The notes under the pieces: model-generated
What the model was told of the DNA's origin: nothing
Database searches by the model: none
What the model saw: only the letters and a program-made list of their open reading frames with translations
Assembly (NCBI GenBank): GCA_004151065.3
Contig: NWUY0304488969.1
Location: 1 to 29,754 of the forward strand
DNA length: 29,754 nucleotides
Source of the DNA: Larix sibirica
Lineage: Eukaryota > Streptophyta > Pinopsida > Pinales > Pinaceae
Direction of reading: 5' to 3'
Made by a program: the position numbers and the translations under genes
Shown here: positions 1-8,475 of the stretch, one piece after another
Position numbering within the stretch: the stretch's first letter is position 1
Layout: every line of letters begins with the position of its first letter

Positions 1-297
1 CATAAAATTTTAATAAACAAATAAGTTTATTAGTAGGTAAATATGAAATAAATATTTTAAATTATAATTTTATTTAATGAATAGTTTTTTATTATAATTC
101 TTTTTTATTAAAGATTTTGGTTAGTTCTAAAATGGTGTATGTACTTTGAAATTTTGACAAATAGATTTAAATAATTTTTAAAAAAGAAATAAATTTTTTT
201 ATTTATTAAAAAAAAATATTATAAAATTAAAAAATGCTATAAAATTACAATACCATTTCTTATATGTTAAAAAAATAAAAACATAACATACATGTAA

Positions 298-480
298 CAC
301 TTCCTAATAATATTAAAAGTAATAATATAATATGCATTCTTTAAATTGAATTATTTATAAAATCAATATAGATATAGATCTTTATTACATACATGACATT
401 TCCAAATAATACTAAAAAAGTAATAATATAATATATACTCTTTAAATTGAATTATTTATAAAATGAATATAGATCTTTAT
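298..480. repeat. Imperfect direct repeat, two copies of about 85 bp
   Basis: Copy one spans about 298-385 and copy two about 398-480. Both run through the shared words taataatataatat, ctttaaattgaattattt and atagatcttta in the same order, with a few substitutions and a short internal insertion (gatata) in the first copy. Identity by eye is around 85 percent. It may be a duplicated piece of an LTR or a local duplication; no element boundaries are visible. Confidence 0.7.
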
Positions 481-880
481 GTACTTAATAAAGGGGTTCT
501 AAGCACTTCCTACAATAGTAAGTTTTTAAAATAATATATTTAAAGAAACTCTTTATGATATTATTGGAAAACTAAATTTTTATTAGATGTATAAGTGTAT
601 TTCTTAAATTAATTTGTTATATAAAATCATATTATATATAATATTATTTAATATTATTGATTATATAAGTGTGAAAACTTTAAAATATGACAGCAGCAAG
701 ATAGAAGAGAAAATAAATGTCTAATAAAGTTAACTCACAAACTGTTTTCAGAGAATTAGTTTTCTAACTTTAAGAAGGGCCTTGGAGCATAACACTCCCA
801 TTCATTTGTGAATATTATGGCCTATTTTTGAAAATTCCAAATTCTTTTATTTGTAACTTTAGTCTTTAGTTTTTCTCAGT

Positions 881-910
881 CTCTATGATATTTGTCTCTA
901 TGATATTTGT
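881..910. repeat. Perfect 15-bp tandem duplication
   Basis: The word ctctatgatatttgt occurs twice back to back at 881-895 and 896-910. This looks like replication slippage. Confidence 0.9.
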
Positions 911-1010
911 CACATGTTAGCTAATTTAGCTAAAGAACCAATAAAGACCTAGTGAATCCTTACGAGGAAAAGAGGAAAAAAATAAATATAAGAAGAAATC
1001 ATTAGCAAAA

Positions 1011-1062
1011 AATAATTTTAAAATATGATACTGTGCAATAATTTTAAAATATGATACTGTGC
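1011..1062. repeat. Perfect 26-bp tandem duplication
   Basis: A 26-base unit beginning aataattttaaaat and ending gatactgtgc is repeated exactly at 1011-1036 and 1037-1062. The lack of any mismatch suggests it is recent. Confidence 0.95.
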
Positions 1063-1139
1063 ATTAATTGAACACCAAAGCAATAAAAGCCTATATGGTT
1101 TGGAGGTTATTTTTCTTGTCATAATCAATCAGTATTGGG

Positions 1140-1997
1140 TGGGTGGCCGGCAAGGAAATTGCAGCTCACAATGAGTTTTGGAGTTTTGGGAATCTGTCAT
1201 GGATAAAAATTCCAAGCCAATTCCTATGTGCAGATCGCCACCTATTATTCTCATGGGTTCTTTGGCAAATTTGATGGGGCTTCTCAGGACTTGGCTTGCG
1301 TTTGTAAGGTTGGTGTATTCATTGTTTTGGATAGTATTTTAATATCTGAATGTATGTTGGTCTGGGTACTAATACTAAAAACCAAGTATGCTTTTTGGAT
1401 TCTTCTTTATTTTGCAAAACTCAAAAATTTGGACTTGCTCCACATTGTGGGTGATTCATTGGTTGTTGTGAACAGGATCAACCGGATTGAACTGTTAAAT
1501 GTCATCGCTCTCTCTTCACGGCTGGTAAAGATTAGACATTTACTATATGATCTGCACGAGACACAATTTCTCCGTATCCCGGTGTTGATAATATGCATGC
1601 GGCCCTACTTGCCGAGTATGGCAAACATTTTTTTGAGTTCTAGGTTGATAATATTCTAAGGGATTCTGGCTAGTTCAATCTATTTGTTCTTTAAGGAGCT
1701 CCCTCTGGTGTTCTTGGTCCCTTTTTCATCTTTTTTTTTGGTATCTTGGGATTTTAGACTTTTCAGGTTTTGTTGCTTTTATGGTTTCATTTTCTATCTA
1801 GCTAAGGGCAGCCTATTATCTCTTTTCTTTCTTTGTTCTCAGTACTATCACTTTTTCCTATGGATGAGATTTGGTTTTTGCCCTGGTAGGCTAAGCGTAC
1901 TATCTTATCTACTTTGTGGTGTTGACTTTCATGTAATTTTCTATCATATACTTCTTTAATAAAATATAGCTATTTTACTGAGTAAAAAAAGAAAAAA
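1140..1997 (+). mobile_element. 3' end of a LINE-type (non-LTR) retrotransposon, 5' truncated
   Basis: The segment has three parts in the order expected for the 3' end of a plant LINE. First is an RNase H-like coding remnant (about 1228-1660). Then comes a T-rich stretch without a coding signal (about 1660-1955). It ends with TAATAAAATATAG and an A-rich tail, AAAAAAAGAAAAAA, at about 1984-1997. The 5' boundary is uncertain and no target-site duplication was identified by eye. LINEs are nuclear elements, so this is either DNA moved into the mitochondrial genome or a sign of a nuclear locus. Confidence 0.55.
1228..1660 (+). pseudogene. Degenerate RNase H domain of a LINE-type element
   Basis: One reading frame stays open for 143 codons and carries recognisable RNase H pieces in order. 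KFDGAS, with the first catalytic aspartate, lies near residue 16. Near residue 75 is HIVGDSLVVVNRIN, matching the plant RVT_3-type motif G-D-S-x-x-V-x-N. A string of charged and leucine-rich residues follows. After about residue 115 the expected ADALA-like motif appears only in another frame (around 1590-1620, reading HAALLAEYG), so there is at least one frameshift. The central block that normally carries the catalytic glutamate (TNNxAEF) is not recognisable. It is therefore treated as a relic. The ATG is incidental, because the true gene would begin kilobases upstream. Confidence 0.6.
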
Positions 1998-4096
1998 TAT
2001 ATTGGGAGGAGAGTAGGCGGATCTCAATGATCCACTGAATTGGATTTAGCACATTGTAACTATCCTAATCATGCTTTTGAGTATGATGTTTATTTGACAT
2101 TGGTTGTGTGTCGCGGGAACCCACTAGGTGTGGAATAAATAAATAAGTACATCATATCCCGTGATTTATTTTATTGGATCTCTAGATTGTTACCCTCCTC
2201 TGTCAATTAGTCAATTAGTCAGAGGACAGAAGTTGTGGAATAGTTGGTTTATTGTGTAGACATTGTGGACCTTTGGCTCATGCCATAAAGAATGATATAA
2301 GCTTTGTTTGGACTGGATCGGATTGCTTGTCCAGTGCGTAGCACTTATGTGCTAATAACTGTTCGGCGGAGCTAAGCCGAATCAGAATAGAGTGATGGGA
2401 TGATAGTCGAGTAAAGAGTAATGCATTCTTGTATTATGTCGGTCGTTCTTTTAATAACCATATACAAAAAGGTAACCGGCCTTGGAGAGGGTAGGCGCAT
2501 CAGAGCCATCTATCTATATAAATTAGAATCTAGATCAGCGGCATGTGTGATGTTGCCATCTTGATAGCCTGCCACATAGGTAAGGTCCTAAGGTTGTTTC
2601 TTTGCCTCGACGAAGAGACAGCTTGTGGATAAAGTGGCTAAGGGTAAACGGGAGAAGTAACAGCGACTATCAGTGAGTGCTTCTCGCTGGTGTCTAGCTG
2701 CGACACTTATCCGGGGGCTTGCAGAGCTTATGTTCTTACATGTTTTCCCAGTAAACCAAAGTTTTGCCAGATTATTGATACCCCATATGGGGTAAGAGCA
2801 TTATCATAAACATTACCTTTACTGTAAACAGAATAATGATAATAGTTGTGTTTCAAAACGAGCTCATTGGCCATTTTCCAGGAAGGATAACCCGCATTGG
2901 AGCCGTATTATGGGTCAAGATGTAACGGGAGAATATGAAACTGGAACAGTGGGCTTTGGCGCTCGAACAGGTTTGGATGTTTACTCGGATGCCTTAACTA
3001 TTACCTATGCTGGGTGAACTCGATCATTTAGTTTTCAAACACCCTTACGAATAACCAGGAACACTCCCTTGAAGATCTTAGGCTTTATCCTACTCTTATA
3101 TTTGCCCAATAAATATCGCCCCTTACCAGAGTTGAGGAAGAAGCCACATGCGCATCCCAACCTGTTATTTCTATCATAAAGGGCCAACCAATTACCCATT
3201 TCCTGTTCCCTGCGAGGATACATCTCTCTTATTTCGTTCCCGGCCTCTTTCTTTCTTTATCTACTAAAGCAACATAAGAGTTGTCTCTCCCTCCTTAATT
3301 AATAAAAAGAGGGAAAGATTTGCTTTCTACTTATAAAACTCAAGCTGGATAATCAGATCCGGTGTTGTCTGCTTTCTTCAATGCTTAAGTAATTAGTTGT
3401 TGGTTCTATCCATTATGCTAGCTTGGTTAATGTGGGTAACAATGTCCAATCAAATCATAGTGCTGCCTTATTTATATAGAATGCTCGTATATCTGTTTTT
3501 CTCTTTATCCATTTCTAGTGTGGTGTCCAATCCGATTCACTAAAGTACTAGTTCCAATTATTTGCCATTCATTACCAAGGCCCTTATCTAATAATGAATG
3601 AGCTAGTGAAGCAAAAGAAGCTAGCCATCTAAAGCAGGCAACATGGTTCGCGAGGCAAGCAGGATTTCTTTATTTCTTTACTAGTTGAATAAGTCCCCTC
3701 CTCCCTAGAATAAGAATGGGGCAAATAAAGGGATAATCAGCTATATCCCTTCAAACAGCTCAATCTTGAAATATCAAACAGTTTTGGTTGGTCTATATAG
3801 TGGTTTTTATATCGAGCTGAAGTAAGCCCCTCTACTAACCCACTGGTCTAGCCATATGGGTCTAGCCTTATTTTTAGAACTCTTACTTATTTACAGTGAG
3901 TGAATAACGAGCGCATCCCTAACATCCTCAGATTAGGACTTCAGGCAAAGCAAATCGAATTGCATTATTGCTTGATTCGCCGGAGCCTGGCCAACAACTC
4001 CAGGAAATATTGGAAGAAATAGAAGTGTCCTGTGCCCTCTCCCTCTCCCCCTATTAAAGCGGTAAGATCCTGAAAGGTCTGACCTCTGCGAAGAAG
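1998..4096. other. Non-coding spacer downstream of nad1 on the minus strand
   Basis: I see no recognisable gene. The GC content is clearly higher than in the first kilobase and the texture resembles plant mitochondrial spacer. It holds the short duplication tcaattagtcaattag near 2205 and a hairpin cluster near 2.35 kb. A minus-strand open frame at 3035-3223 (62 codons) has no recognisable motif and is not called. Confidence 0.5.
2333..2381. repeat. Cluster of three short perfect inverted repeats
   Basis: Three perfect stems lie within 49 bases. AGTGC-gta-GCACT is at 2333-2345, AGCAC-ttat-GTGCT at 2340-2353, and TTCGGC-ggagctaa-GCCGAA at 2362-2381. The first two share bases 2340-2345 and so exclude each other. 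Function is unknown; plant mitochondrial spacers often use stem-loops as RNA 3' ends. Confidence 0.55.
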
Positions 4097-4128
4097 GTAA
4101 GGACCTTCCCCTCGCGGGAGAACCTTAC
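4097..4128 (-). promoter_or_regulatory. Stem-loop downstream of nad1, possible transcript 3' end
   Basis: GTAAGG at 4097-4102 pairs with CCTTAC at 4123-4128, and an inner TTCCC/GGGAG stem closes on CTCGC. It lies about 250 bases past the nad1 stop on the gene's own strand. Stem-loops are known to protect 3' ends of plant mitochondrial mRNAs, so a role in nad1 mRNA end formation is plausible. It remains an inference from position and fold only. Confidence 0.3.
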
Positions 4129-4380
4129 GGATACATCTGAGAATGAATCTCCATCAGCCAATCCTATTCATTATCGGACTTACTTTGAGGCTTGTTCACT
4201 GGCATGGCGATAAGGAGGCGAAAGGATAGCCCGGGCGAAGCGGGCGGGGAACTTCGATTACTGGATATAAAAACAGGATCACGATAGCAGGCAGAACGAG
4301 CGAGTTTGCCCCAACAACACTAGAACCTACGGGCGGGCATTTTCGGGGAGTAGCCCGCTTCTTCAGACACTTTACTTTCA

Positions 4381-4639
4381 TTGAGGGAGCCATTGAAAGG
4401 TGACTGGAACACCAGAAACAGAGACTACCCAAGCTAATGATAGAGGCAAGAAGACCTTCCGGCCAGGTCCCATTGATTGATCATAACGATATCGTGGAAA
4501 TGCTGCACGGACCCATATATATAAGAACGGGGAGAAAATAACCTTTATACTAAACCAGATCGAGCCCGGGATCTTATTGAAAATGGGAAGATCTGGGATA
4601 GGCGGCCGACCTCCTGGAGGGAGCGATGTACATAGACTG
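4381..4639 (-). CDS. nad1: NADH dehydrogenase subunit 1, exon 5 (C-terminal exon)
   Basis: This exon encodes the last 85 or so residues of ND1, a membrane subunit of respiratory complex I in the inner mitochondrial membrane. The frame carries [26 protein letters not shown] and the terminal TFQWLP, all diagnostic of plant ND1. The genomic codons contain many residues that fit only after C-to-U editing. Examples are TCG to TTG, CCA to CTA, CGG to TGG (twice), CCG to CTG, TCC to TTC, CCT to CTT, TCA to TTA and TCT to TTT. After TFQWLP comes CAA at 4381-4383, where other plants have the stop; editing would give UAA, and a genomic TGA follows at once (4378-4380). The 5' boundary is set by the usual 259-base length of this exon and by the conserved LCT start, so it may be off by one or two bases. 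It sits 3' of the matR intron. Confidence 0.92.
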
Positions 4640-4711
4640 GGTGAGTGGGGATGCAGCTCCGTGGACCGCTCGTCGGGCCTGATAGGTGGTGGTATCACAC
4701 CCTTCTCAAAG
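4640..4711 (-). other. Group II intron domain VI and 3' splice-site region
   Basis: This is the stretch between domain V and nad1 exon 5, about 72 bases, where domain VI with its branch-point adenosine must lie. It contains GGTGTGATACCACCACC and then GAGCGGTCCACGGAGCTGC, and ends CCCCACTCACC before the exon. The exact branch adenosine was not assigned. The final bases fit the group II AY rule only if the exon begins one base earlier (4640), so the boundary has a one-base uncertainty. Confidence 0.6.
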
Positions 4712-4745
4712 GAACCGTACGTGACACTCTCGCGTCATACGGCTC
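4712..4745 (-). ncRNA. Group II intron domain V of nad1 intron 4
   Basis: On the minus strand this 34-base segment begins GAGCCGTA and ends TACGGTTC, which pair over eight base pairs. A two-base CG bulge and a second stem (TGACGC with GTGTCA, including one G-U pair) follow, closed by the tetraloop GAGA of the GNRA class. The catalytic triad AGC is at the second to fourth bases. Length, bulge position and tetraloop all match the consensus, so the catalytic core looks intact. Confidence 0.93.
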
Positions 4746-4950
4746 CGTCCCGGGAATATTTAGTATCCCTTCGACGCAACATCTAGGTCCTCGAACCCGT
4801 CCTCGCACGGACGGAAGGTACTTACCTTCTAACTCAGGTAAGTAATAACCTTGCGTCGGATGCGTGCGTACCCTCATTTATTGATAGCTCCTTCCTCCGG
4901 GCGGGGTTACCGAAGGAATCCAAAAGGCCAACATGGCGCATCTGCATGCT

Positions 4951-7146
4951 CTATCTAAGGGTGGGTGGGGCCGCCCTCTCCACACCCCCCCGACACAACG
5001 GTTCAGACCGACGGATCACGCTTCGTACATCTCGTATGTACACCTGATATAAGGTCTTGTACGCGTGCTCCTCGTTGTTCAGATCTTTACTTGTAAGGAA
5101 TGACTCTGGTCCAAGCTTCCTAAGCTCTATGCTGTTGGGGAACTCGGCAAGGGTCTTACCACCTTCTTTATTGACTATGTGTGAGTCTTTGGAGTACTTT
5201 GGGATTATCTTCCGCGCCGAGGATTTGTGCTTGTGTGCAGGGGTGGATATAGCGGACCGGCGGATCTGGTAGTCGACAATCGTTCGGACTTGATATAGGT
5301 TGTCGCAGCACCTATGGTGGGACAGGAGACTTATCGCGACGCCCGCGAACCGATTTACGATGTCTTCGTCGCTGACGTTCGTCAAGCAGGCCACGTGGGT
5401 CGGCCAGGGTCTTCTCCGGCTAATGATACCTCTATCCCGAAGCCTTTGGAGTATCTTTCTCACAGGCGCTCTTATCTGTATGGGTAATTTGCTGCTAAAA
5501 GATCCCCCCGTCTGTTCCCAGTGTCTCCCTCCTTCCCCCGCCTCCCGACCCCCCAGTGCTTCTCTGGGAGTATACAATGACAACTCCCAGACGCTCAACG
5601 ATTTGCCCGATCGTGAGACTGCCTGTTGAACGTCTGATGGCACGTTGCTCCGACACGATATTTCCCCTGATCTTCGCCGGATGTGCTTGATGGTCTCCCA
5701 TAATACGCCCACGCTAACTCGGGGACTTATTACTCCAGCTGTTCCAAGAGTCTCCGCTAGTTGAACCGCGTCCTGTATACTCCCTGTTTCCATCCCCTTC
5801 GTCAGCTGTTGGATCGGGATACTCCTCCCTAGGTCCTCCAACTTGGAATGGATGGCGGAGCGTAGGTGGGAAGCTGTGAGATGGATACGGTGCTTTGCTC
5901 TCCGACGCTTCTCCAGCTCTCGCAAGAATTGTATGGGAGTCGCCCTCGAAGGGACTTCCCGAATGACCGTACCGGGGGATTCTACCGTACTCCGTGCAGC
6001 TATGTAAGTTGATCCTGCAGAGCCTACCTCAAGGTTCAGGCCGGATTGTAGGAAGTGGGTGATACGTTTCTGGATTCCTCTTATGAGCTCTACGGTACCC
6101 ACGATTCCCAGTGGTAAGTCGTCGGCATATCGCGCGTGACAAATCCTAATTAAGTATAGGTCATCGAAGTGAACAGGGGATAGCCCCTGCTTACGGGCTA
6201 GGCGTCTTTCCAACCCGACGATAACTAGCTCCCCGCCCAGCTCTATCAGCAGGCCCCTTCTTCTGCAACACCTAATAGGGTTTTTTATGGAGAACGCTAC
6301 CCCATTATTCTTATTATTATAGAAGGGGCGTTCTCCACCCTCCTTTATTCGTTTCGGGGTAAACCCGGCGGCTCCTTCACGAATGAGTAAGGCGGCGCAA
6401 AGGGGGCTCGAGGGCTTGTTAAATAAGGCGGCAAGGGAAGGGGGGGAAACTAAAGGCGTTTTCTGGTCCCCCCTTCGCCGGGGGGTGCTTGTGGGGGGGG
6501 TGTGCCACGACAAAACAAGGGAATAAAACGCCGCTTCGCGTTGGATGCGAATTACCCCCCCCACAATGATGGCTCTTTTGTCTCCTCCCACTGGCACTGG
6601 GGGAGAGTTAATGCTTGCCTCTTCCCCAGAGTTTTCTTGGTCATCAATACGACCTGTCTCTAATAGAACCAATTTTATTATCTGAACAATCGGAATTTCG
6701 TGCTTCTGTCGGATCCTCTCTATTTCCTGATCGAGCTTGTGTAGGTAGATGTTGCCTAGTAGGGCCGATAGTAGTACACTGTGTGGGACCACCCCATAGT
6801 AGGAAGGGCGGCCACCCCTCTCACCTCCTACAAGTCGTCCGGCGGAAAACAGTTTATGGGTGAGGCGAAAGAACTTGGGATCGTCGATCTCTTCCTTAAA
6901 GATTGAAATGAGTCGATGTCGGTCGATGGTGTGGAAACACTTTATTATGCCGAATTCCAAGATTACTTTACACGAGGTTCCCCACTCTTTTCTAATCCGT
7001 ATTAGGGCCGAGTGGCAGCCTCGACCCGGGCGGAAGTGCGATGTGTCCGGAAACTCGAGATCGTAAATGGATTCGGGTACCACTCTTATCGCCCCTTTAA
7101 TGATCTTATCTATCGGTACTACTACTGTGAGCGGTCTGAACTTCAA
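4951..7146 (-). CDS. matR: Intron-encoded maturase MatR
   Basis: MatR is the group II intron maturase of plant mitochondria, expected to act in the matrix in splicing nad1 intron 4 and other introns. The frame has 731 codons. It opens directly in reverse-transcriptase blocks 1-2 (FRPLTVVVPID, then FPDTSHFRPGRGCHSAL at residues 32-48). The motif A region is at 61-75, VPHSVLLSALLGNIYLHKLD at 120-139 and YADD at 340-343. The maturase X domain covers about 550-680 (GIISRRRPWPTHVACLTNVSDED near 573-595). It is longer than the angiosperm protein (roughly 650 residues), partly through inserts such as residues 111-119. Many residues imply C-to-U editing, for example P345 in YADDLPLG and R630, S634 and P636. 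Two oddities: the codon at 7144-7146 is TTG and the first ATG is codon 452, so the start is unresolved; and motif A has glycine where the catalytic aspartate is expected. An in-frame TAG at 7150-7152 limits extension upstream. Confidence 0.93.
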   Translation of the reverse strand: MKFRPLTVVVPIDKIIKGAIRVVPESIYDLEFPDTSHFRPGRGCHSALIRIRKEWGTSCKVILEFGIIKCFHTIDRHRLISIFKEEIDDPKFFRLTHKLFSAGRLVGGERGGRPSYYGVVPHSVLLSALLGNIYLHKLDQEIERIRQKHEIPIVQIIKLVLLETGRIDDQENSGEEASINSPPVPVGGDKRAIIVGGVIRIQREAAFYSLVLSWHTPPTSTPRRRGDQKTPLVSPPSLAALFNKPSSPLCAALLIREGAAGFTPKRIKEGGERPFYNNKNNGVAFSIKNPIRCCRRRGLLIELGGELVIVGLERRLARKQGLSPVHFDDLYLIRICHARYADDLPLGIVGTVELIRGIQKRITHFLQSGLNLEVGSAGSTYIAARSTVESPGTVIREVPSRATPIQFLRELEKRRRAKHRIHLTASHLRSAIHSKLEDLGRSIPIQQLTKGMETGSIQDAVQLAETLGTAGVISPRVSVGVLWETIKHIRRRSGEISCRSNVPSDVQQAVSRSGKSLSVWELSLYTPREALGGREAGEGGRHWEQTGGSFSSKLPIQIRAPVRKILQRLRDRGIISRRRPWPTHVACLTNVSDEDIVNRFAGVAISLLSHHRCCDNLYQVRTIVDYQIRRSAISTPAHKHKSSARKIIPKYSKDSHIVNKEGGKTLAEFPNSIELRKLGPESFLTSKDLNNEEHAYKTLYQVYIRDVRSVIRRSEPLCRGGVERAAPPTLR

Positions 7147-7383
7147 CCCCTATTTATTCATATTGGAAAGGGGAGCAAAGCCCGTTTTTTGTTCCCCCTC
7201 GATATCTGAGGCCCTCCTGCCGGGACGGATCGGATTTCTGGAAACAATCTTTCAGGAAGTACACCTTCGGCCGGGAACAAGGTTCTCCCCTTTTCTTTCT
7301 TTATTATTCCCTATGGGAAATATTTATGAGCGGCTTCGCCCTCGATTTACCTATGGAAATCGCGTGATAAATCGATGGCGGCC
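7147..7383 (-). other. Intron sequence upstream of matR
   Basis: About 240 bases between the matR frame and the hairpin pair. The sequence is GC-moderate, with purine/pyrimidine runs typical of group II intron domains I-III. Plus-strand open frames here are incidental. No exon was recognised. Confidence 0.45.
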
Positions 7384-7459
7384 CTCATCCTCCTCTGTCG
7401 GATGAGCGAGAAATCCCTTCGGTCGAGCGTTCGTCCCTCGCCCTCCTTTGTCGGGCGAG
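7384..7459. repeat. Pair of 23-bp hairpins with compensatory stem changes
   Basis: Hairpin one is CTCATCC-tcctctgtc-GGATGAG (7384-7406). Hairpin two is CTCGCCC-tcctttgtc-GGGCGAG (7437-7459). Both have seven perfect base pairs and a nine-base loop; the loops differ at one position. The stems differ at two adjacent positions, and each difference is matched on the other side (A-T to G-C, T-A to C-G). This indicates a duplicated element whose fold has been kept. It lies just upstream of matR on the minus strand, possibly in the intron's 5' arm. Confidence 0.75.
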
Positions 7460-7755
7460 TCACTTAACGTACCTCGAAACGTAGAAGGGGATCGTGCTGC
7501 TGGTAATTATTTATATATGTAATTACGCTTTTCGTCGGCATTATATCTGCATAACAAATCCTGAAAAATTAATTGATAAGTAACCAAGGATATTTTGCTC
7601 AAATAATTCTCTAGGTCTGGGAGTCATGTTGTATATATGTAATAATGCAAGGACTCTTTACTTACTTACTGGCTTACTTACTTACGCGCAGAAAAAGAAA
7701 GGAGTACTTTAGCTAGCAGGTTGAACCGGCCCCCTATTAAATGTAACCTCCCCCC

Positions 7756-7884
7756 TCAATTTGCGGACCGGATTACATTAGCTCCCCCCTTAGATGCTAC
7801 GCCCTTTTGAACATACGCAGCGCCTTACTTAATATTATATCCCTCTTATCAATTGGCGGACCGGACCTTATTAGCACCCCCTTA
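7756..7884. repeat. Imperfect direct repeat with shared GCGGACCGGA core
   Basis: Copy one is 7756-7792 and copy two 7849-7884. Both have tcaatt, then GCGGACCGGA, then ttagc, a C run and tta, with a few substitutions. Confidence 0.8.
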
Positions 7885-8316
7885 AAGCTAACCCCCTCAA
7901 TTCTAAGTCCTGACTTCTCTATTTGATAAAATCCTATAAATTGAGTCTATAATACCATTGCACTTTGCTAGGAATAATTGCGCATTTTCCCTCCATTTAA
8001 TTATCGCAGTTTGTCCAAAAATTCCAACTTATCTGGCAGCCAACTAAAACATTGCAGAATATCCTACCTTGCTCCATTAAAATGGAACTCCATTTTGTCT
8101 ATTTCTCTTAAGCTAAAAAAGAAATATATAGTTTTATAGTAATACCTCTCTTAATAGTCAGTTTTCTCTCTCTTTCTTATTAAATAGCTTCACTTTATAT
8201 CCACCGCTCTCTAGAGTAAATCATATATACAATGTGCTCTTCGGGTTTGGGTGGGAAGGTTGCAGATCGATATCGAGAAGCAGATAAGGAAAGAGATAGA
8301 ACGGGTGAGGCAGGTT

Positions 8317-8475
8317 CAGAGAGCTGAAAGGGTTGTTAGCGAGTTAGGCGGTGCAGGGTAGGTTGTGGATTAAGCAGTAAAGGTTTACGAAGGCAAGGCA
8401 GAGAGCTACGAGGGAGTTAAACAGGTAAGAGAGCTTTTAGGTTGTAACGGGAGTTAGGCGGTGTGCAGGGCAGGT
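8317..8475. repeat. Purine-rich repeated segment, also present at 12237-12260
   Basis: GAGTTAGGCGGTG is followed by a CAGGG..AGGTT motif at 8341-8363 and again at 8451-8475. The preceding 24 bases (8317-8340, cagagagctgaaagggttg...) recur at 12237-12260 with one mismatch. This marks a small family of dispersed repeats in the spacer. Confidence 0.65.

Larger units (their letters stand above)
1..1139. other. AT-rich non-coding DNA with small duplications
   Basis: No gene is recognisable here. The stretch is very rich in A and T, with many runs of A and T and stop codons in every frame. It contains three local duplications that are listed separately. The composition differs sharply from the GC-richer spacer after 2.0 kb, and the next feature is a LINE fragment, so imported nuclear DNA is a reasonable inference. 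Nothing in the sequence proves it. Confidence 0.5.
4640..7500 (-). other. nad1 intron 4, group II, 3' part plus upstream arm; 5' end not found
   Basis: The intron precedes nad1 exon 5 and contains matR, which is the standard arrangement of nad1 intron 4 in seed plants. Domain V is clear (listed separately), a domain VI region follows it, and matR occupies domain IV. About 350 bases upstream of matR still look structured, with strong hairpins. I found neither a GTGCG-type 5' splice site next to an exon nor the 59-base exon 4 (expected to encode FLGEYANM) in the minus strand upstream. The 5' limit given is therefore nominal. The intron may be interrupted and spliced in trans, as has happened repeatedly for this intron in plants. 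Confidence 0.75.

Noticed and set aside
1684-1959. 91-codon Phe/Leu-rich plus-strand frame resembling a membrane protein
   Set aside because: It results from the T-rich tail of the LINE fragment; the hydrophobic look comes from base composition.
4577-4877. Several overlapping open frames on both strands between matR and nad1 exon 5
   Set aside because: They lie over intron domains V and VI, whose RNA fold explains the conservation; the translations have no motif.
6468-6486. C-run/G-run hairpin within matR considered as a regulatory element
   Set aside because: It lies inside the conserved coding stretch STPRRRGDQKTP, so codon constraint explains it.
5057-7405. Plus-strand open frames opposite matR and its upstream arm
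   Set aside because: They mirror the long matR frame or structured intron sequence and show no domains.
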